Both the position numbers and the translations under genes were made by a program. From positions 1,178,001 through 1,242,000 of the forward strand of contig NC_079882.1 in the NCBI RefSeq assembly GCF_029227915.1: a stretch of DNA of 64,000 nt, written 5' to 3'. Shown here piece by piece: positions 12,162-25,212 of this stretch. The DNA comes from Hydractinia symbiolongicarpus (lineage: Eukaryota; Cnidaria; Hydrozoa; Anthoathecata; Hydractiniidae). Below the pieces are notes generated by a model that ran no database searches, had not been told where the DNA came from, and worked only from the letters and a program-made list of their open reading frames with translations. Numbering within the stretch: position 1 is the stretch's first letter; each line of letters opens with the position of its first letter.

Positions 12162-12533
12162 ATTGGTACCACAGTACAAAATGGGTTTTTTATCTCAATT
12201 TTTAATTGCAGCGCTACCACAGCGCCCAGTGTAATCGCTCAGTTTTGGCAATCATTTCAAATTAAGAAGAATGTTATTTCTTGGAGACCAATTGTCTCAC
12301 TTTCACATTAATAAGGTCACAGTCCATAATCAGTTCAATTAAGTCCCACAGTCAATCGTTTCACTGTTAAAAGCCATACAACCTAGTAATCTCAGAAAAT
12401 TATCGCTAAATACATGTTGGCAACAATATGTGACCCAACCCTTGTAACTCAAACGGACTGACACCGTTAGAAAGTCAATGAAATGTAGTTTTTGAAACTG
12501 TCACTATTTCTTTAGCGCGCGATAACAGCTAGG
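12162..12533 (+). repeat. Divergent 'Z' satellite unit, copy 1
   Basis: This 372-bp unit is clearly more diverged than its neighbours: GGTACCACAGTACAAAATGGG at the start, AATTTTTAATTGCAGCGC, CGCTCAGTTTTGGCAATCATTTC, TCTCACTTTCACATTAATAAGG and CCATAATCAGTTC, all unlike any other unit type in the window. It may be an older relic caught inside the 14-unit repeat or a unit drawn from another part of the array. Confidence 0.9.
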
Positions 12534-14023
12534 ATTGGTTCCACATTAAAGAATGCCTTATTTATCTAAATTTTTAAATGAAGCGCTACTACAGCACCCA
12601 TTGTAATCGCTGAGTTCCGGCAATCACGTCAAATTAAGAAGAATGTTTTTCTTGGAGTCCAATTGTCTCATTTATCACATTTATCAGGTCACAGTCCAAA
12701 GTTAGTTCAATTAAGTCCCACAGTCAATCGTTTCATTGTTAAAAGCGATGCAACCTAGTAATCTAAGAAAAATATCGCTAAATACATGTTGGCACCAATA
12801 TGTGACCCAACCGTTGTAACTCAAACGGACTGACACCGTTAGAAAGTCAATGAAATGTAGTTTTTCAAACTGTCACTATTTCTTCAGCGCGCAATTACGG
12901 CTAGGATTGGTTCCACAGTAAAGAATGACTTATTCATCTAAATTTTTAAATGAAGCGCTACCACAGCAGAGAGTGTAATCGCTGAGTTCCGGCAATCACG
13001 TCAAATTAAGAAGAATGTTTTTTCTTGGAATCCATTGTCTCATTTATCACACTTATCAGGTCACAGTCAAAAGTTAGTTCAATTAAGTCCCACAGTCAAT
13101 CGTTTCATTGTTAAAAGCTATGCAACCTAGTAATCTCAGAAAAATATCGCTAAATACATGTTGGCACCAATATGTGACCCAACCGTTGTAACTCAAACGG
13201 ACTGACACCGTTAGAAAGTCCATAAAATGTAGTTTTTGAAACTGTCTCTATTTCTTCATCGCGCAATTACGGCTAGGATTGGTCCCACAGTAAAAAGTGA
13301 CTTATTAATTTAAATTTTTAAATGAAATGCTACTACAGCACCCAGTGTAAACGCTGAGTTCCGGCAAACATGTCAAATTAAGAAGAATGTTATTTCTTCG
13401 AGTCCAATTGTCTTATTTATCACATTTATCAAGTCACAGTCCAAAGTTAGTTCAATTAAGTCCCAAAGTGAATCGTTTCATTGTTAAAAGCGATGCAACC
13501 TAGTAATCTCAGAAACATATCGCTAAATACATGTTGGTACCAATATGTGACCCAACCGTTGTAACTCAAACGGACTGACACCGTTAGAAAGTCAATGAAA
13601 TTTAGTTTTTGAAACTGTCGCTATTTCTTCAGCGCGCGATAACGAATAAGATTGGTCCGACAGTAAAGAATGATTTATTAAACTAAATTTTTAAATGAAG
13701 CGCTACCACAGCACACAGTGTAATCGCTGAGTTCCGGCAAACATGTCAAATTAAGAAGAATGTTATTTCTTCGAGTCCAATTGTCTTATTTATCACATTT
13801 ATCAAGTCACAGTCCAAAGTTAGTTCAATTAAGTCCCAAAATGAATCGTTTCATTGTTAAAAGCGATGTAACCTAGTAATCTCAGAAACATATCGCTAAA
13901 GACATGTTGGCACCAATATGTGACCAAACCGTTGTAACTCAAACTGACTGACACCGTTAGAAATTCAATGAAATGTAGTTTTTGAAACTTTCGCTAGTTC
14001 TTCAGCGCGCGATAACGGCTAGG

Positions 14024-14214
14024 ATTGGTTCCTCAGTAAAAAGCTTGTTAAAAGCTATGCAACCTAGTAATCTCAGAAAAATATCGCTAAATACATGTTG
14101 GCACCAATATGTGACCCAACCGTTGTAACTCAAACGGTTTGACACCGTTAGAAAGTCAATGAAATGTAGTTTTTGAAACTGTCACTATTTTTTCAGCGCG
14201 CAATTACGACTAGG
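14024..14214 (+). repeat. Short satellite unit 7 (191 bp)
   Basis: First of the CCTCAG subtype (TTCCTCAGTAAAAAG), AAGCTT at 14041. First short unit of 14-unit copy A. Confidence 0.95.
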
Positions 14215-16821
14215 AATGGTTCCACAGTAAAGAATGACCTATTTATCTAAATTTTTAAATGAAGCGCTACCACAGCACACAGTGTAATCGCTGAGTTCCG
14301 GCAATCACGTCAAATTAAGAAGAATGTTTTTTCTTGGAATCCATTGTCTCATTTATCACATTTATCAGGTCACAGTCAAAAGTTAGTTCAATTAAGTCCC
14401 ACAGTCAATCGTTTCATTGTTAAAAGCTATGCAACCTAGTAATCTTAGAAAAATATCGCTAAATACATGTTGGCACCAATATGTGACCCAACCGTTGTAA
14501 CTCAAACGGACTGACACCGTTAGAAAGTCCATGAAATGTAGTTTTTGAAACAGTCTCTATTTCTTCATCGCGCAATTACGGCTAGGATTGGTCCCACAGT
14601 AAAAAATTACTTATTAATTTAAATTTTTAAATGAAATGCTACTACAGCACCCAGTGTAAACGCTGAGTTCCGGCAAACATGTCAAATTAAGAAGAATGTT
14701 ATTTCTTGGAGTCCAATTGTCTTATTTATCACATTTATCGAGTCACAGTCCAAAGTTAGTTCAATTAAGTCCCAAAGTGAATCGTTTCATTGTTAAAAGC
14801 GATGCAACCTAGTAATCTCAGAAACACATCGCTAAACACATGTTGGCAACAATATGTGACCCAACCCTTGCAACTCAAACGGACTGACACCGTTAGAAAG
14901 TCAATGAAATGTAGTTTTTGAAACTGTCACTATTTCTTTAGCGCGCGATAACGGCTAGGATTGGTTCCACATTAAAGAATGCCTTATTTATCTAAATTTT
15001 TAAATGAAGCGCTACTACAGCACGCATTGTAATCGCTGAGTTCCGGCAATCACGTCAAATTAAGAAGAATGTTTTTCTTGGAGTCCAATTGTCTCATTTA
15101 TCACATTTATCAGGTCACAGTCCAAAGTTAGTTCAATTAAGTCCCACAGTCAATCGTTTCATTGTTAAAAGCGATGCAACCTAGTAATCTAAGAAAAATA
15201 TCGCTAAATACATGTTGGCACCAATATGTGACCCAACCGTTGTAACTCAAACGGACTGACACCGTTAGAAAGTCAATTAAATGTAGTTTTTCAAACTGTC
15301 ACTATTTCTTCAGCGCGCAATTACGGCTAGGATTGGTTCCACAGTAAAGAATGACTTATTCATCTAAATTTTTAAATGAAGCGCTACCACAGCACACAGT
15401 GTAATCGCTGAGTTCCGGCAATCACGTCAAATTAAGAAGAATGTTTTTTCTTGGAATCCATTGTCTCATTTATCACATTTATCAGGTCACAGTCAAAAGT
15501 TAGTTCAATTAAGTCCCACAGTCAATCGTTTCATTGTTAAAAGCTATGCAACCTAGTAATCTCAGAAACATATCGCTAAATACATGTTGGCACCAATATG
15601 TGACCCAACCGTTGTAACTCAAACGGACTGACACCGTTAGAAAGTCCATAAAATGTAGTTTTTGAAACTGTCACTATTTCTTTAGCGCGCGATTACGGCT
15701 AGGATTGGTTCCACATTAAAGAATGCCTTATTTATCTAAATTTTTAAATGAAGCGCTACTACAGCACCCATTGTAATCGCTGAGTTCCGGCAATCACGCC
15801 AAATTAAGAAGAATGTTTTTCTTGGAGTCCAATTGTCTCATTTATCACATTTATCAGGTCACAGTCCAAAGTTAGTTCAATTAAGTCCCACAGTCAATCG
15901 TTTCATTGTTAAAAGCGATGCAACCTAGTAATCTAAGAAAAATATCGCTAAATACATGTTGGCACCAATATGTGACCCAACCGTTGTAACTCAAACGGAC
16001 TGACACCGTTAGAAAGTCAATGAAATGTAGTTTTTCAAACTGTCACTATTTCTTCAGCGCGCAATTACGGCTAGGATTGGTCCCACAGTAAAAAATGACT
16101 TATTAATTTAAATTTTTAAATGAAATGCTACTACAGCACTCAGTGTAAACGCTGAGTTCCGGCAAACATGTCAAATTAAGAAGAATGTTATTTCTTCGAG
16201 TCCAATTGTCTTATTTATCACATTTATCAAGTCACAGTCCAAAGTTAGTTCAATTAAGTCCCAAAGTGAATCGTTTCATTGTTAAAAGCGATGCAACCTA
16301 GTAATCTCAGAAACATATCGCTTAATACATGTTGGTACCAATATGTGACCCAACCGTTGTAACTCAAACGGACTGACACCGTTAGAAAGTCAATGAAATG
16401 TAGTTTTTGAAACTGTCGCTATTTCTTTAGCGCGCGATAACGGATAAGATTTGTCCCACATTAAAGAATGATTTATTAAACTAAATTTTTAAATGAAGCG
16501 CTACCACAGCGCCCAGTGTGATCTCTGAGTTCCGGCAATCACGTCAAATTAAACAGAATGTTATTTCTTCGAGTCCAATTGTCTTATTTATCACATTTAT
16601 CAAGTCACAGTCCAAAGTTAGTTCAAATAAGTCCTACAGTCAATCGTTTCATTGTTAAAGGCTATGCAACCTAGTAATCTCAGAAAAATATCGCTAAATA
16701 CATGTTGGCACCAATATGTGACACAACCGTTGTAACACAAACTGACTGACACCGTTAGAAATTCAATGAAATGTAGTTTTTGAAACTTTCGCTATTTCTT
16801 CAGCGCGCGATAACGGCTAGG

Positions 16822-17012
16822 ATTGGTTCCTCTGTAAAAAGCTTGTTAAAAGCTATGCAACCTAGTAATCTCAGAAAAATATCGCTAAATACATGTTGGC
16901 ACCAATATGTGACCCAACTGTTGTAACTCAAACGGTTTGACACCGTTAGAAAGTCAATGAAATGTAGTTTTTGAAACTGTCACTATTTCTTTAGCGCGCG
17001 ATAACGGCTAGG
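16822..17012 (+). repeat. Short satellite unit 8 (191 bp)
   Basis: CCTCTG variant with AAGCTT at 16839. Its right end passes from s-type into the CTTTAGCGCGCG end of copy B's start, so the exchange point of the 14-unit duplication lies near 16,989. Confidence 0.95.
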
Positions 17013-17383
17013 ATTGGTACCACAGTACAAAATGGGTTTTTATCTCAATTTTTAATTGCAGCGCTACCACAGCGCCCAGTGTAATCGCTCAGTTTTGGCA
17101 ATCATTTCAAATTAAGAAGAATGTTATTTCTTGGAGACCAATTGTCTCACTTTCACATTAATAAGGTCACAGTCCATAATCAGTTCAATTAAGTCCCACA
17201 GTCAATCGTTTCACTGTTAAAAGCCATACAACCTAGTAATCTCAGAAAAATATCGCTAAATACATGTTGGCAACAATATGTGACCCAACCCTTGTAACTC
17301 AAACGGACTGACACCGTTAGAAAGTCAATGAAATGTAGTTTTTGAAACTGTCACTATTTCTTTAGCGCGCGATAACGGCTAGG
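17013..17383 (+). repeat. Divergent 'Z' satellite unit, copy 2
   Basis: Second copy of the Z unit, 371 bp, one T shorter in its GGGTTTTTATC run and otherwise nearly the same as 12162-12533. It marks the start of copy B of the 14-unit repeat. No third copy occurs in the window. Confidence 0.9.
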
Positions 17384-18873
17384 ATTGGTTCCACATTAAA
17401 GAATGCCTTATTTATCTAAATTTTTAAATGAAGCGCTACTACAGCACCCATTGTAATCGCTGAGTTCCGGCAATCACGTCAAATTAAGAAGAATGTTTTT
17501 CTTGGAGTCCAATTGTCTCATTTATCACATTTATCAGGTCACAGTCCAAAGTTAGTTCAATTAAGTCCCACAGTCAATCGTTTCATTGTTAAAAGCGATG
17601 CAACCTAGTAATCTAAGAAAAATATCGCTAAATACATGTTGGCACCAATATGTGACCCAACCGTTGTAACTCAAACGGACTGACACCGTTAGAAAGTCAA
17701 TGAAATGTAGTTTTTCAAACTGTCACTATTTCTTCAGCGCGCAATTACGGCTAGGATTGGTTCCACAGTAAAGAATGACTTATTCATCTAAATTTTTAAA
17801 TGAAGCGCTACCACAGCAGAGAGTGTAATCGCTGAGTTCCGGCAATCACGTCAAATTAAGAAGAATGTTTTTTCTTGGAATCCATTGTCTCATTTATCAC
17901 ACTTATCAGGTCACAGTCAAAAGTTAGTTCAATTAAGTCCCACAGTCAATCGTTTCATTGTTAAAAGCTATGCAACCTAGTAATCTCAGAAAAATATCGC
18001 TAAATACATGTTGGCACCAATATGTGACCCAACCGTTGTAACTCAAACGGACTGACACCGTTAGAAAGTCCATAAAATGTAGTTTTTGAAACTGTCTCTA
18101 TTTCTTCATCGCGCAATTACGGCTAGGATTGGTCCCACAGTAAAAAATGACTTATTAATTTAAATTTTTAAATGAAATGCTACTACAGCACCCAGTGTAA
18201 ACGCTGAGTTCCGGCAAACATGTCAAATTAAGAAGAATGTTATTTCTTCGAGTCCAATTGTCTTATTTATCACATTTATCAAGTCACAGTCCAAAGTTAG
18301 TTCAATTAAGTCCCAAAGTGAATCGTTTCATTGTTAAAAGCGATGCAACCTAGTAATCTCAGAAACATATCGCTAAATACATGTTGGTACCAATATGTGA
18401 CCCAACCGTTGTAACTCAAACGGACTGACACCGTTAGAAAGTCAATGAAATTTAGTTTTTGAAACTGTCGCTATTTCTTCAGCGCGCGATAACGAATAAG
18501 ATTGGTCCGACAGTAAAGAATGATTTATTAAACTAAATTTTTAAATGAAGCGCTACCACAGCACACAGTGTAATCGCTGAGTTCCGGCAAACATGTCAAA
18601 TTAAGAAGAATGTTATTTCTTTGAGTCCAATTGTCTTATTTATCACATTTATCAAGTCACAGTCCAAAGTTAGTTCAATTAAGTCCCAAAGTGAATCGTT
18701 TCATTGTTAAAAGCGATGTAACCTAGTAATCTCAGAAACATATCGCTAAAGACATGTTGGCACCAATATGTGACCAAACCGTTGTAACTCAAACTGACTG
18801 ACACCGTTAGAAATTCAATGAAATGTAGTTTTTGAAACTTTCGCTAGTTCTTCAGCGCGCGATAACGGCTAGG

Positions 18874-19064
18874 ATTGGTTCCTCAGTAAAAAGCTTGTTA
18901 AAAGCTATGCAACCTAGTAATCTCAGAAAAATATCGCTAAATACATGTTGGCACCAATATGTGACCCAACCGTTGTAACTCAAACGGTTTGACACCGTTA
19001 GAAAGTCAATGAAATGTAGTTTTTGAAACTGTCACTATTTTTTCAGCGCGCAATTACGACTAGG
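18874..19064 (+). repeat. Short satellite unit 9 (191 bp)
   Basis: CCTCAG subtype with AAGCTT at 18891; counterpart of 14024 in 14-unit copy B. Confidence 0.95.
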
Positions 19065-21671
19065 AATGGTTCCACAGTAAAGAATGACTTATTTATCTAA
19101 ATTTTTAAATGAAGCGCTACCACAGCACACAGTGTAATCGCTGAGTTCCGGCAATCACGTCAAATTAAGAAGAATGTTTTTTCTTGGAATCCATTGTCTC
19201 ATTTATCACATTTATCAGGTCACAGTCAAAAGTTAGTTCAATTAAGTCCCACAGTCAATCGTTTCATTGTTAAAAGCTATGCAACCTAGTAATCTTAGAA
19301 AAATATCGCTAAATACATGTTGGCACCAATATGTGACCCAACCGTTGTAACTCAAACGGACTGACACCGTTAGAAAGTCCATGAAATGTAGTTTTTGAAA
19401 CAGTCTCTATTTCTTCATCGCGCAATTACGGCTAGGATTGGTCCCACAGTAAAAAATTACTTATTAATTTAAATTTTTAAATGAAATGCTACTACAGCAC
19501 CCAGTGTAAACGCTGAGTTCCGGCAAACATGTCAAATTAAGAAGATTGTTATTTCTTGGAGTCCAATTGTCTTATTTATCACATTTATCGAGTCACAGTC
19601 CAAAGTTAGTTCAATTAAGTCCCAAAGTGAATCGTTTCATTGTTAAAAGCGATGCAACCTAGTAATCTCAGAAACACATCGCTAAACACATGTTGGCAAC
19701 AATATGTGACCCAACCCTTGCAACTCAAACGGAGTGACACCGTTAGAAAGTCAATGAAATGTAGTTTTTGAAACTGTCACTATTTCTTTAGCGCGCGATA
19801 ACGGCTAGGATTGGTTCCACATTAAAGAATGCCTTATTTATCTAAATTTTTAAATGAAGCGCTACTACAGCACGCATTGTAATCGCTAAGTTCCGGCAAT
19901 CACGTCAAATTAAGAAGAATGTTTTTCTTGGAGTCCAATTGTCTCATTTATCACATTTATCAGGTCACAGTCCAAAGTTAGTTCAATTAATTCCCACAGT
20001 CAATCGTTTCATTGTTAAAAGCGATGCAACCTAGTAATCTAAGAAAAATATCGCTAAATACATGTTGGCACCAATATGTGACCCAACCGTTGTAACTCAA
20101 ACGGACTGACACCGTTAGAAAGTCAATTAAATGTAGTTTTTCAAACTGTCACTATTTCTTCAGCGCGCAATTACGGCTAGGATTGGTTCCACAGTAAAGA
20201 ATGACTTATTCATCTAAATTTTTAAATGAAGCGCTACCACAGCACACAGTGTAATCGCTGAGTTCCGGCAATCACGTCAAATTAAGAAGAATGTTTTTTC
20301 TTGGAATCCATTGTCTCATTTATCACATTTATCAGGTCACAGTCAAAAGTTAGTTCAATTAAGTCCCACAGTCAATCGTTTCATTGTTAAAAGCTATGCA
20401 ACCTAGTAATCTCAGAAACATATCGCTAAATACATGTTGGCACCAATATGTGACCCAACCGTTGTAACTCAAACGGACTGACACCGTTAGAAAGTCCATA
20501 AAATGTAGTTTTTGAAACTGTCACTATTTCTTTAGCGCGCGATTACGGCTAGGATTGGTTCCACATTAAAGAATGCCTTATTTATCTAAATTTTTAAATG
20601 AAGCGCTACTACAGCACCCATTGTAATCGCTGAGTTCCGGCAATCACGTCAAATTAAGAAGAATGTTTTTCTTGGAGTCCAATTGTCTCATTTATCACAT
20701 TTATCAGGTCACAGTCCAAAGTTAGTTCAATTAAGTCCCACAGTCAATCGTTTCATTGTTAAAAGCGATGCAACCTAGTAATCTAAGAAAAATATCGCTA
20801 AATACATGTTGGCACCAATATGTGACCCAACCGTTGTAACTCAAACGGACTGACACCGTTAGAAAGTCAATGAAATGTAGTTTTTCAAACTGTCACTATT
20901 TCTTCAGCGCGCAATTACGGCTAGGATTGGTCCCACAGTAAAAAATGACTTATTAATTTAAATTTTTAAATGAAATGCTACTACAGCACTCAGTGTAAAC
21001 GCTGAGTTCCGGCAAACATGTCAAATTAAGAAGAATGTTATTTCTTCGAGTCCAATTGTCTTATTTATCACATTTATCAAGTCACAGTCCAAAGTTAGTT
21101 CAATTAAGTCCCAAAGTGAATCGTTTCATTGTTAAAAGCGATGCAACCTAGTAATCTCAGAAACATATCGCTTAATACATGTTGGTACCAATATGTGACC
21201 CAACCGTTGTAACTCAAACGGACTGACACCGTTAGAAAGTCAATGAAATGTAGTTTTTGAAACTGTCGCTATTTCTTTAGCGCGCGATAACGGATAAGAT
21301 TTGTCCCACATTAAAGAATGATTTATTAAACTAAATTTTTAAATGAAGCGCTACCACAGCGCCCAGTGTGATCTCTGAGTTCCGGCAATCACGTCAAATT
21401 AAACAGAATGTTATTTCTTCGAGTCCAATTGTCTTATTTATCACATTTATCAAGTCACAGTCCAAAGTTAGTTCAATTAAGTCCTACAGTCAATCGTTTC
21501 ATTGTTAAAGGCTATGCAACCTAGTAATCTCAGAAAAATATCGCTAAATACATGTTGGCACCAATATGTGACACAACCGTTGTAACACAAACTGACTGAC
21601 ACCGTTAGAAATTCAATGAAATGTAGTTTTTGAAACTTTCGCTATTTCTTCAGCGCGCGATAACGGCTAGG

Positions 21672-21861
21672 ATTGGTTCCTCTGTAAAAGCTTGTTAAAA
21701 GCTATGCAACCTAGTAATCTCAGAAAAATATCGCTAAATACATGTTGGCACCAATATGTGACCCAACTGTTGTAACTCAAACGGTTTGACACCGTTAGAA
21801 AGTCAATGAAATGTAGTTTTTGAAACTGTCACTATTTTTTCAGCGTGCAATTACGGCTAGG
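21672..21861 (+). repeat. Short satellite unit 10 (190 bp)
   Basis: CCTCTG variant, one A shorter in the run before AAGCTT (at 21688). Counterpart of 16822 in 14-unit copy B. Confidence 0.95.
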
Positions 21862-22886
21862 ATTGGTTCCACAGTAAAGAATGACTTATTTATCTAAATT
21901 TTTAAATGAAGCGCTACCACAGCACACAGTGTAATCGCTGAGTTCCGGCAAACATGTCAAATTAAGAAGAATGTTATTTCTTCGAGTCCAATTGTCTTAT
22001 TTATCACATTTATCAAGTCACAGTCTAAAGTTAGTTCAATTAAGTCCCAAAGTGAATCGTTTCATTGTTAAAAGCGATGCAACCTAGTAATCTCAGAAAC
22101 ATATCGCTAAATACATGTTGGTACCAATATGTGACCCAACCGTTGTAACTCAAACGGACTGACACCGTTAGAAAGTCAATGAAATGTAGTTTTTGAAACT
22201 GTCGCTATTTCTTCAGCGCGCGATAACGGATAAGATTGGTCCCACAGTAAAGAATGATTTATTAAACCAAATTTTTAAATGAAGCGCTACCACAGCGCCC
22301 AGTGTGATCGCTGAGTTCCGGCAATCACGTCAAATTAAACAGAATGTTATTTCTTCGAGTCCAATTGTCTTATTTATCACATTTATCAAGTCACAGTCCA
22401 AAGTTAGTTCAATTAAGTCCTACAGTCAATCGTTTCATTGTTAAAGGCTATGCAACCTAGTAATCTCAGAAAAATATCGCTAAATACATGTTGGCACCAA
22501 TATGTGACACAACCGTTGTAACACAAACTGACTGACACCGTTAGAAATTCAATGAAATGTAGTTTTTGAAACTTTCGCTATTTCTTCAGCGCGCGATAAC
22601 GGCTAGGATTGGTTCCTCAGTAAAAAGCTTGTTAAAAGCTATGCAACCTAGTAATCTCAGAAAAATATCGCTAAATACATGTTGGCACCAATATGTGACC
22701 CAACCGTTGTAACTCAAACGGTTTGACACCGTTAGAAAGTCAAAAAAATGTAGTTTTTGAAACTGTCACTATTTTTTCAGCGCGCAATTACGGCTAGGAT
22801 TGGTTCCACAGTAAAGAATGACTTATTTATCTAAATTTTTAAATGAAGCGCTACCACAGCACACAGTGTAATCGCTGAGTTCCGGC
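21838..22886 (+). repeat. Linker units between 14-unit and 9-unit HORs
   Basis: Holds a hybrid unit at 21862 (type A at its left end with CACACAG, then type E from GGCAAACATGTC on), an F unit at 22235, a short unit at 22608 and the first 88 bp of an A unit at 22799. A near-identical run recurs at 48452-49476 at an offset of 26,590 bp. Confidence 0.85.
22608..22798 (+). repeat. Short satellite unit 11 (191 bp)
   Basis: CCTCAG subtype with AAGCTT at 22625; carries a private AGTCAAAAAAATG in place of AGTCAATGAAATG. Confidence 0.95.
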
Positions 22887-24287
22887 AATCACGTCAAATT
22901 AAGAAGAATGTTTTTTCTTGGAATCCATTGTCTCATTTATCACATTTATCAGGTCACAGTCAAAAGTTAGTTCAATTAAGTCCCACAGTCAATCGTTTCA
23001 TTGTTAAAAGCTATGCAACCTAGTAATCTCAGAAAAATATCGCTAAATACATGTTGGCACCAATATGTGACCCAACCGTTGTAACTCAAACGGACTGACA
23101 CCGTTAGAAAGTCCATGAAATGTAGTTTTTGAAACTGTCTCTATTTCTTCATCGCGCAATTACGGCTAGGATTGGTCCCACAGTAAAAAATTACTTATTA
23201 ATTTAAATTTTTAAATGTAATGCTACTACAGCACCCAGTGTAAACGCTGAGTTCAGGCAAACATGTCAAATTAAGAAGAATGTTATTTCTTGGAGTCCAA
23301 TTGTCTTATTTATCACATTTATCAAGTCACAGTCCAAAGTTAGTTCAATTAAGTCCCAAAGTGAATCGTTTCATTGTTAAAAGCGATGCAACCTAGTAAT
23401 CTCAGAAACATATCGCTAAATACATGTTGGCAACAATACGTGACCCAACCCTTGTAACTCAAACGGACTGACACCGTTAGAAAGTCAATGAAATGTAGTT
23501 TTTGAAACTGTCACTATTTCTTTAGCGCGCGATAACGGCTAGGATTGGTTCCACATTAAAGAATGCCTTATTTATCTAAATTTTTAAATGAAGCGCTACT
23601 ACAGCACCCATTGTAATCGCTGAGTTCCGGGAATCACGTCAAATTAAGAAGAATGTTTTTCTTGGAGTCCAATTGTCTCATTTATCACATTTATCAGGTC
23701 ACAGTCCAAAGTTAGTTCAATTAAGTCCCACAGTCAATCGTTTCATTGTTAAAAGCGATGCAACCTAGTAATCTAAGAAAAATATCGCTAAATACATGTT
23801 GGCACCAATATGTGACCCAACCGTTGTAACTCAAACGGACTGACACCGTTAGAAAGTCAATGAAATGTAGTTTTTCAAACTGTCACTATTTCTTCAGCGC
23901 GCAATTACGGCTAGGATTGGTTCCACAGTAAAGAATGACTTATTCATCTAAATTTTTAAATGAAGCGCTACCACAGCACACAGTGTAATCGCTGAGTTCC
24001 GGCAATCACGTCAAATTAAGAAGAATGTTTTTTCTTGGAATCCATTGTCTCATTTATCACATTTATCAGGTCACAGTCAAAAGTTAGTTCAATTAAGTCC
24101 CACAGTCAATCGTTTCATTGTTAAAAGCTATGCAACCTAGTAATCTCAGAAAAATATCGCTAAATACATGTTGGCACCAATATGTGACCCAACCGTTGTA
24201 ACTCAAACGGATTGACACCGTTAGAAAGTCCATAAAATGTAGTTTTTGAAACTGTCTCTATTTCTTCATCGCGCAATTACGGCTAGG

Positions 24288-24648
24288 ATTGGTCCCACAG
24301 TAAAAAATGACTTATTAATTTAAATTTTTAAATGAAATGCTACTACAGCACCCAGTGTAAACGCTGAGTTCCGGCAAACATGTCAAATTAAGAAGAATGT
24401 TATTTCTTCGAGTCCAATTGTCTTATTTATCCCATTTATCAAGTCACAGTCCAAAGTTAGTTCAATTAAGTCCCAAAGTGAATCGTTTCATTGTTAAAAA
24501 GTAATCTCAGAAACATATCGCTAAATACATGTTGGTACCAATATGTGACCCAACCGTTGTAACTCAAACGGACTGACACCGTTAGAAAGTCAATGAAATG
24601 TAGTTTTTGAAACTGTCGCTATTTCTTCAGCGCGCGAAAACGGATAAG
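24288..24648 (+). repeat. 361-bp unit with a 12-bp deletion, copy 1
   Basis: Type E unit that reads TTGTTAAAAAGTAATC near 24,491, lacking the 12 bases GCGATGCAACCT present in all normal units. Also carries TTTATCCCATTT. Confidence 0.94.
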
Positions 24649-25021
24649 ATTGGTCCCACAGTAAAGAATGATTTATTAAACTAAATTTTTAAATGAAGCG
24701 CTACCACAGCGCCCAGTGTGATCGCTGAGTTCCGGCAATCACGTCAAATTAAACAGAATGTTATTTCTTCGAGTCCAATTGTCTTATTAATCACATTTAT
24801 CAAGTCACAGTCCAAAGTTAGTTCAATTAAGTCCTACAGTCAATCGTTTCATTGTTAAAGGCTATGCAACCTAGTAATCTCAGAAAAATATCGCTAAATA
24901 CATGTTGGCACCAATATGTGACCCAACCGTTGTAACACAAACTGACTGACACCGTTAGAAATTCAATGAAATGTAGTTTTTGAAACTTTCGCTATTTCTT
25001 CAGCGCGCGATAACGGCTAGG

Positions 25022-25212
25022 ATTGGTTCCTCAGTAAAAAGCTTGTTAAAAGCTATGCAACCTAGTAATCTCAGAAAAATATCGCTAAATACATGTTGGC
25101 ACCAATATGTGACCCAACTGTTGTAACTCAAACGGTTTGACACCGTTAGAAAGTCAATGAAATGTAGTTTTTGAAACTGTCACTATTTTTTCAGCGCGCA
25201 ATTACGGCTAGG
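25022..25212 (+). repeat. Short satellite unit 12 (191 bp)
   Basis: CCTCAG subtype with AAGCTT at 25039. The short unit of 9-unit copy 1. Confidence 0.95.

Larger units (their letters stand above)
12138..16988 (+). repeat. 14-unit HOR (4,851 bp), copy A
   Basis: Units start at 12162, 12534, 12906, 13278, 13651, 14024 (short), 14215, 14587, 14960, 15332, 15704, 16076, 16449 and 16822 (short): twelve long and two short units, whose lengths sum exactly to 4,851. In the lettering used here (A = TTATTTATCT start with CACACAG; B = AATTACTTATTAATTT; C = CACATTAAAGAATGCC; D = TTATTCATCT; E = AATGACTTATTAATTT; F = AATGATTTATTAAAC; s = short; Z = the odd GGTACCACAGTACAAAATGGG unit) the order is Z-C-D-E-F-s-A-B-C-D-C-E-F-s. 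The module therefore contains an internal duplication. Confidence 0.93.
16989..21837 (+). repeat. 14-unit HOR (4,849 bp), copy B
   Basis: Copy of 12138-16988 shifted by 4,851 bp at its start, 4,850 bp after a one-base loss in the T-run of the Z unit, and 4,849 bp after a one-base loss in the A-run of the last short unit. Unit starts: 17013, 17384, 17756, 18128, 18501, 18874 (short), 19065, 19437, 19810, 20182, 20554, 20926, 21299, 21672 (short, 190 bp). The right edge is CACTATTTTTTCAGCGTGC at 21838 against CACTATTTCTTTAGCGCGC at 16989. Confidence 0.93.
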
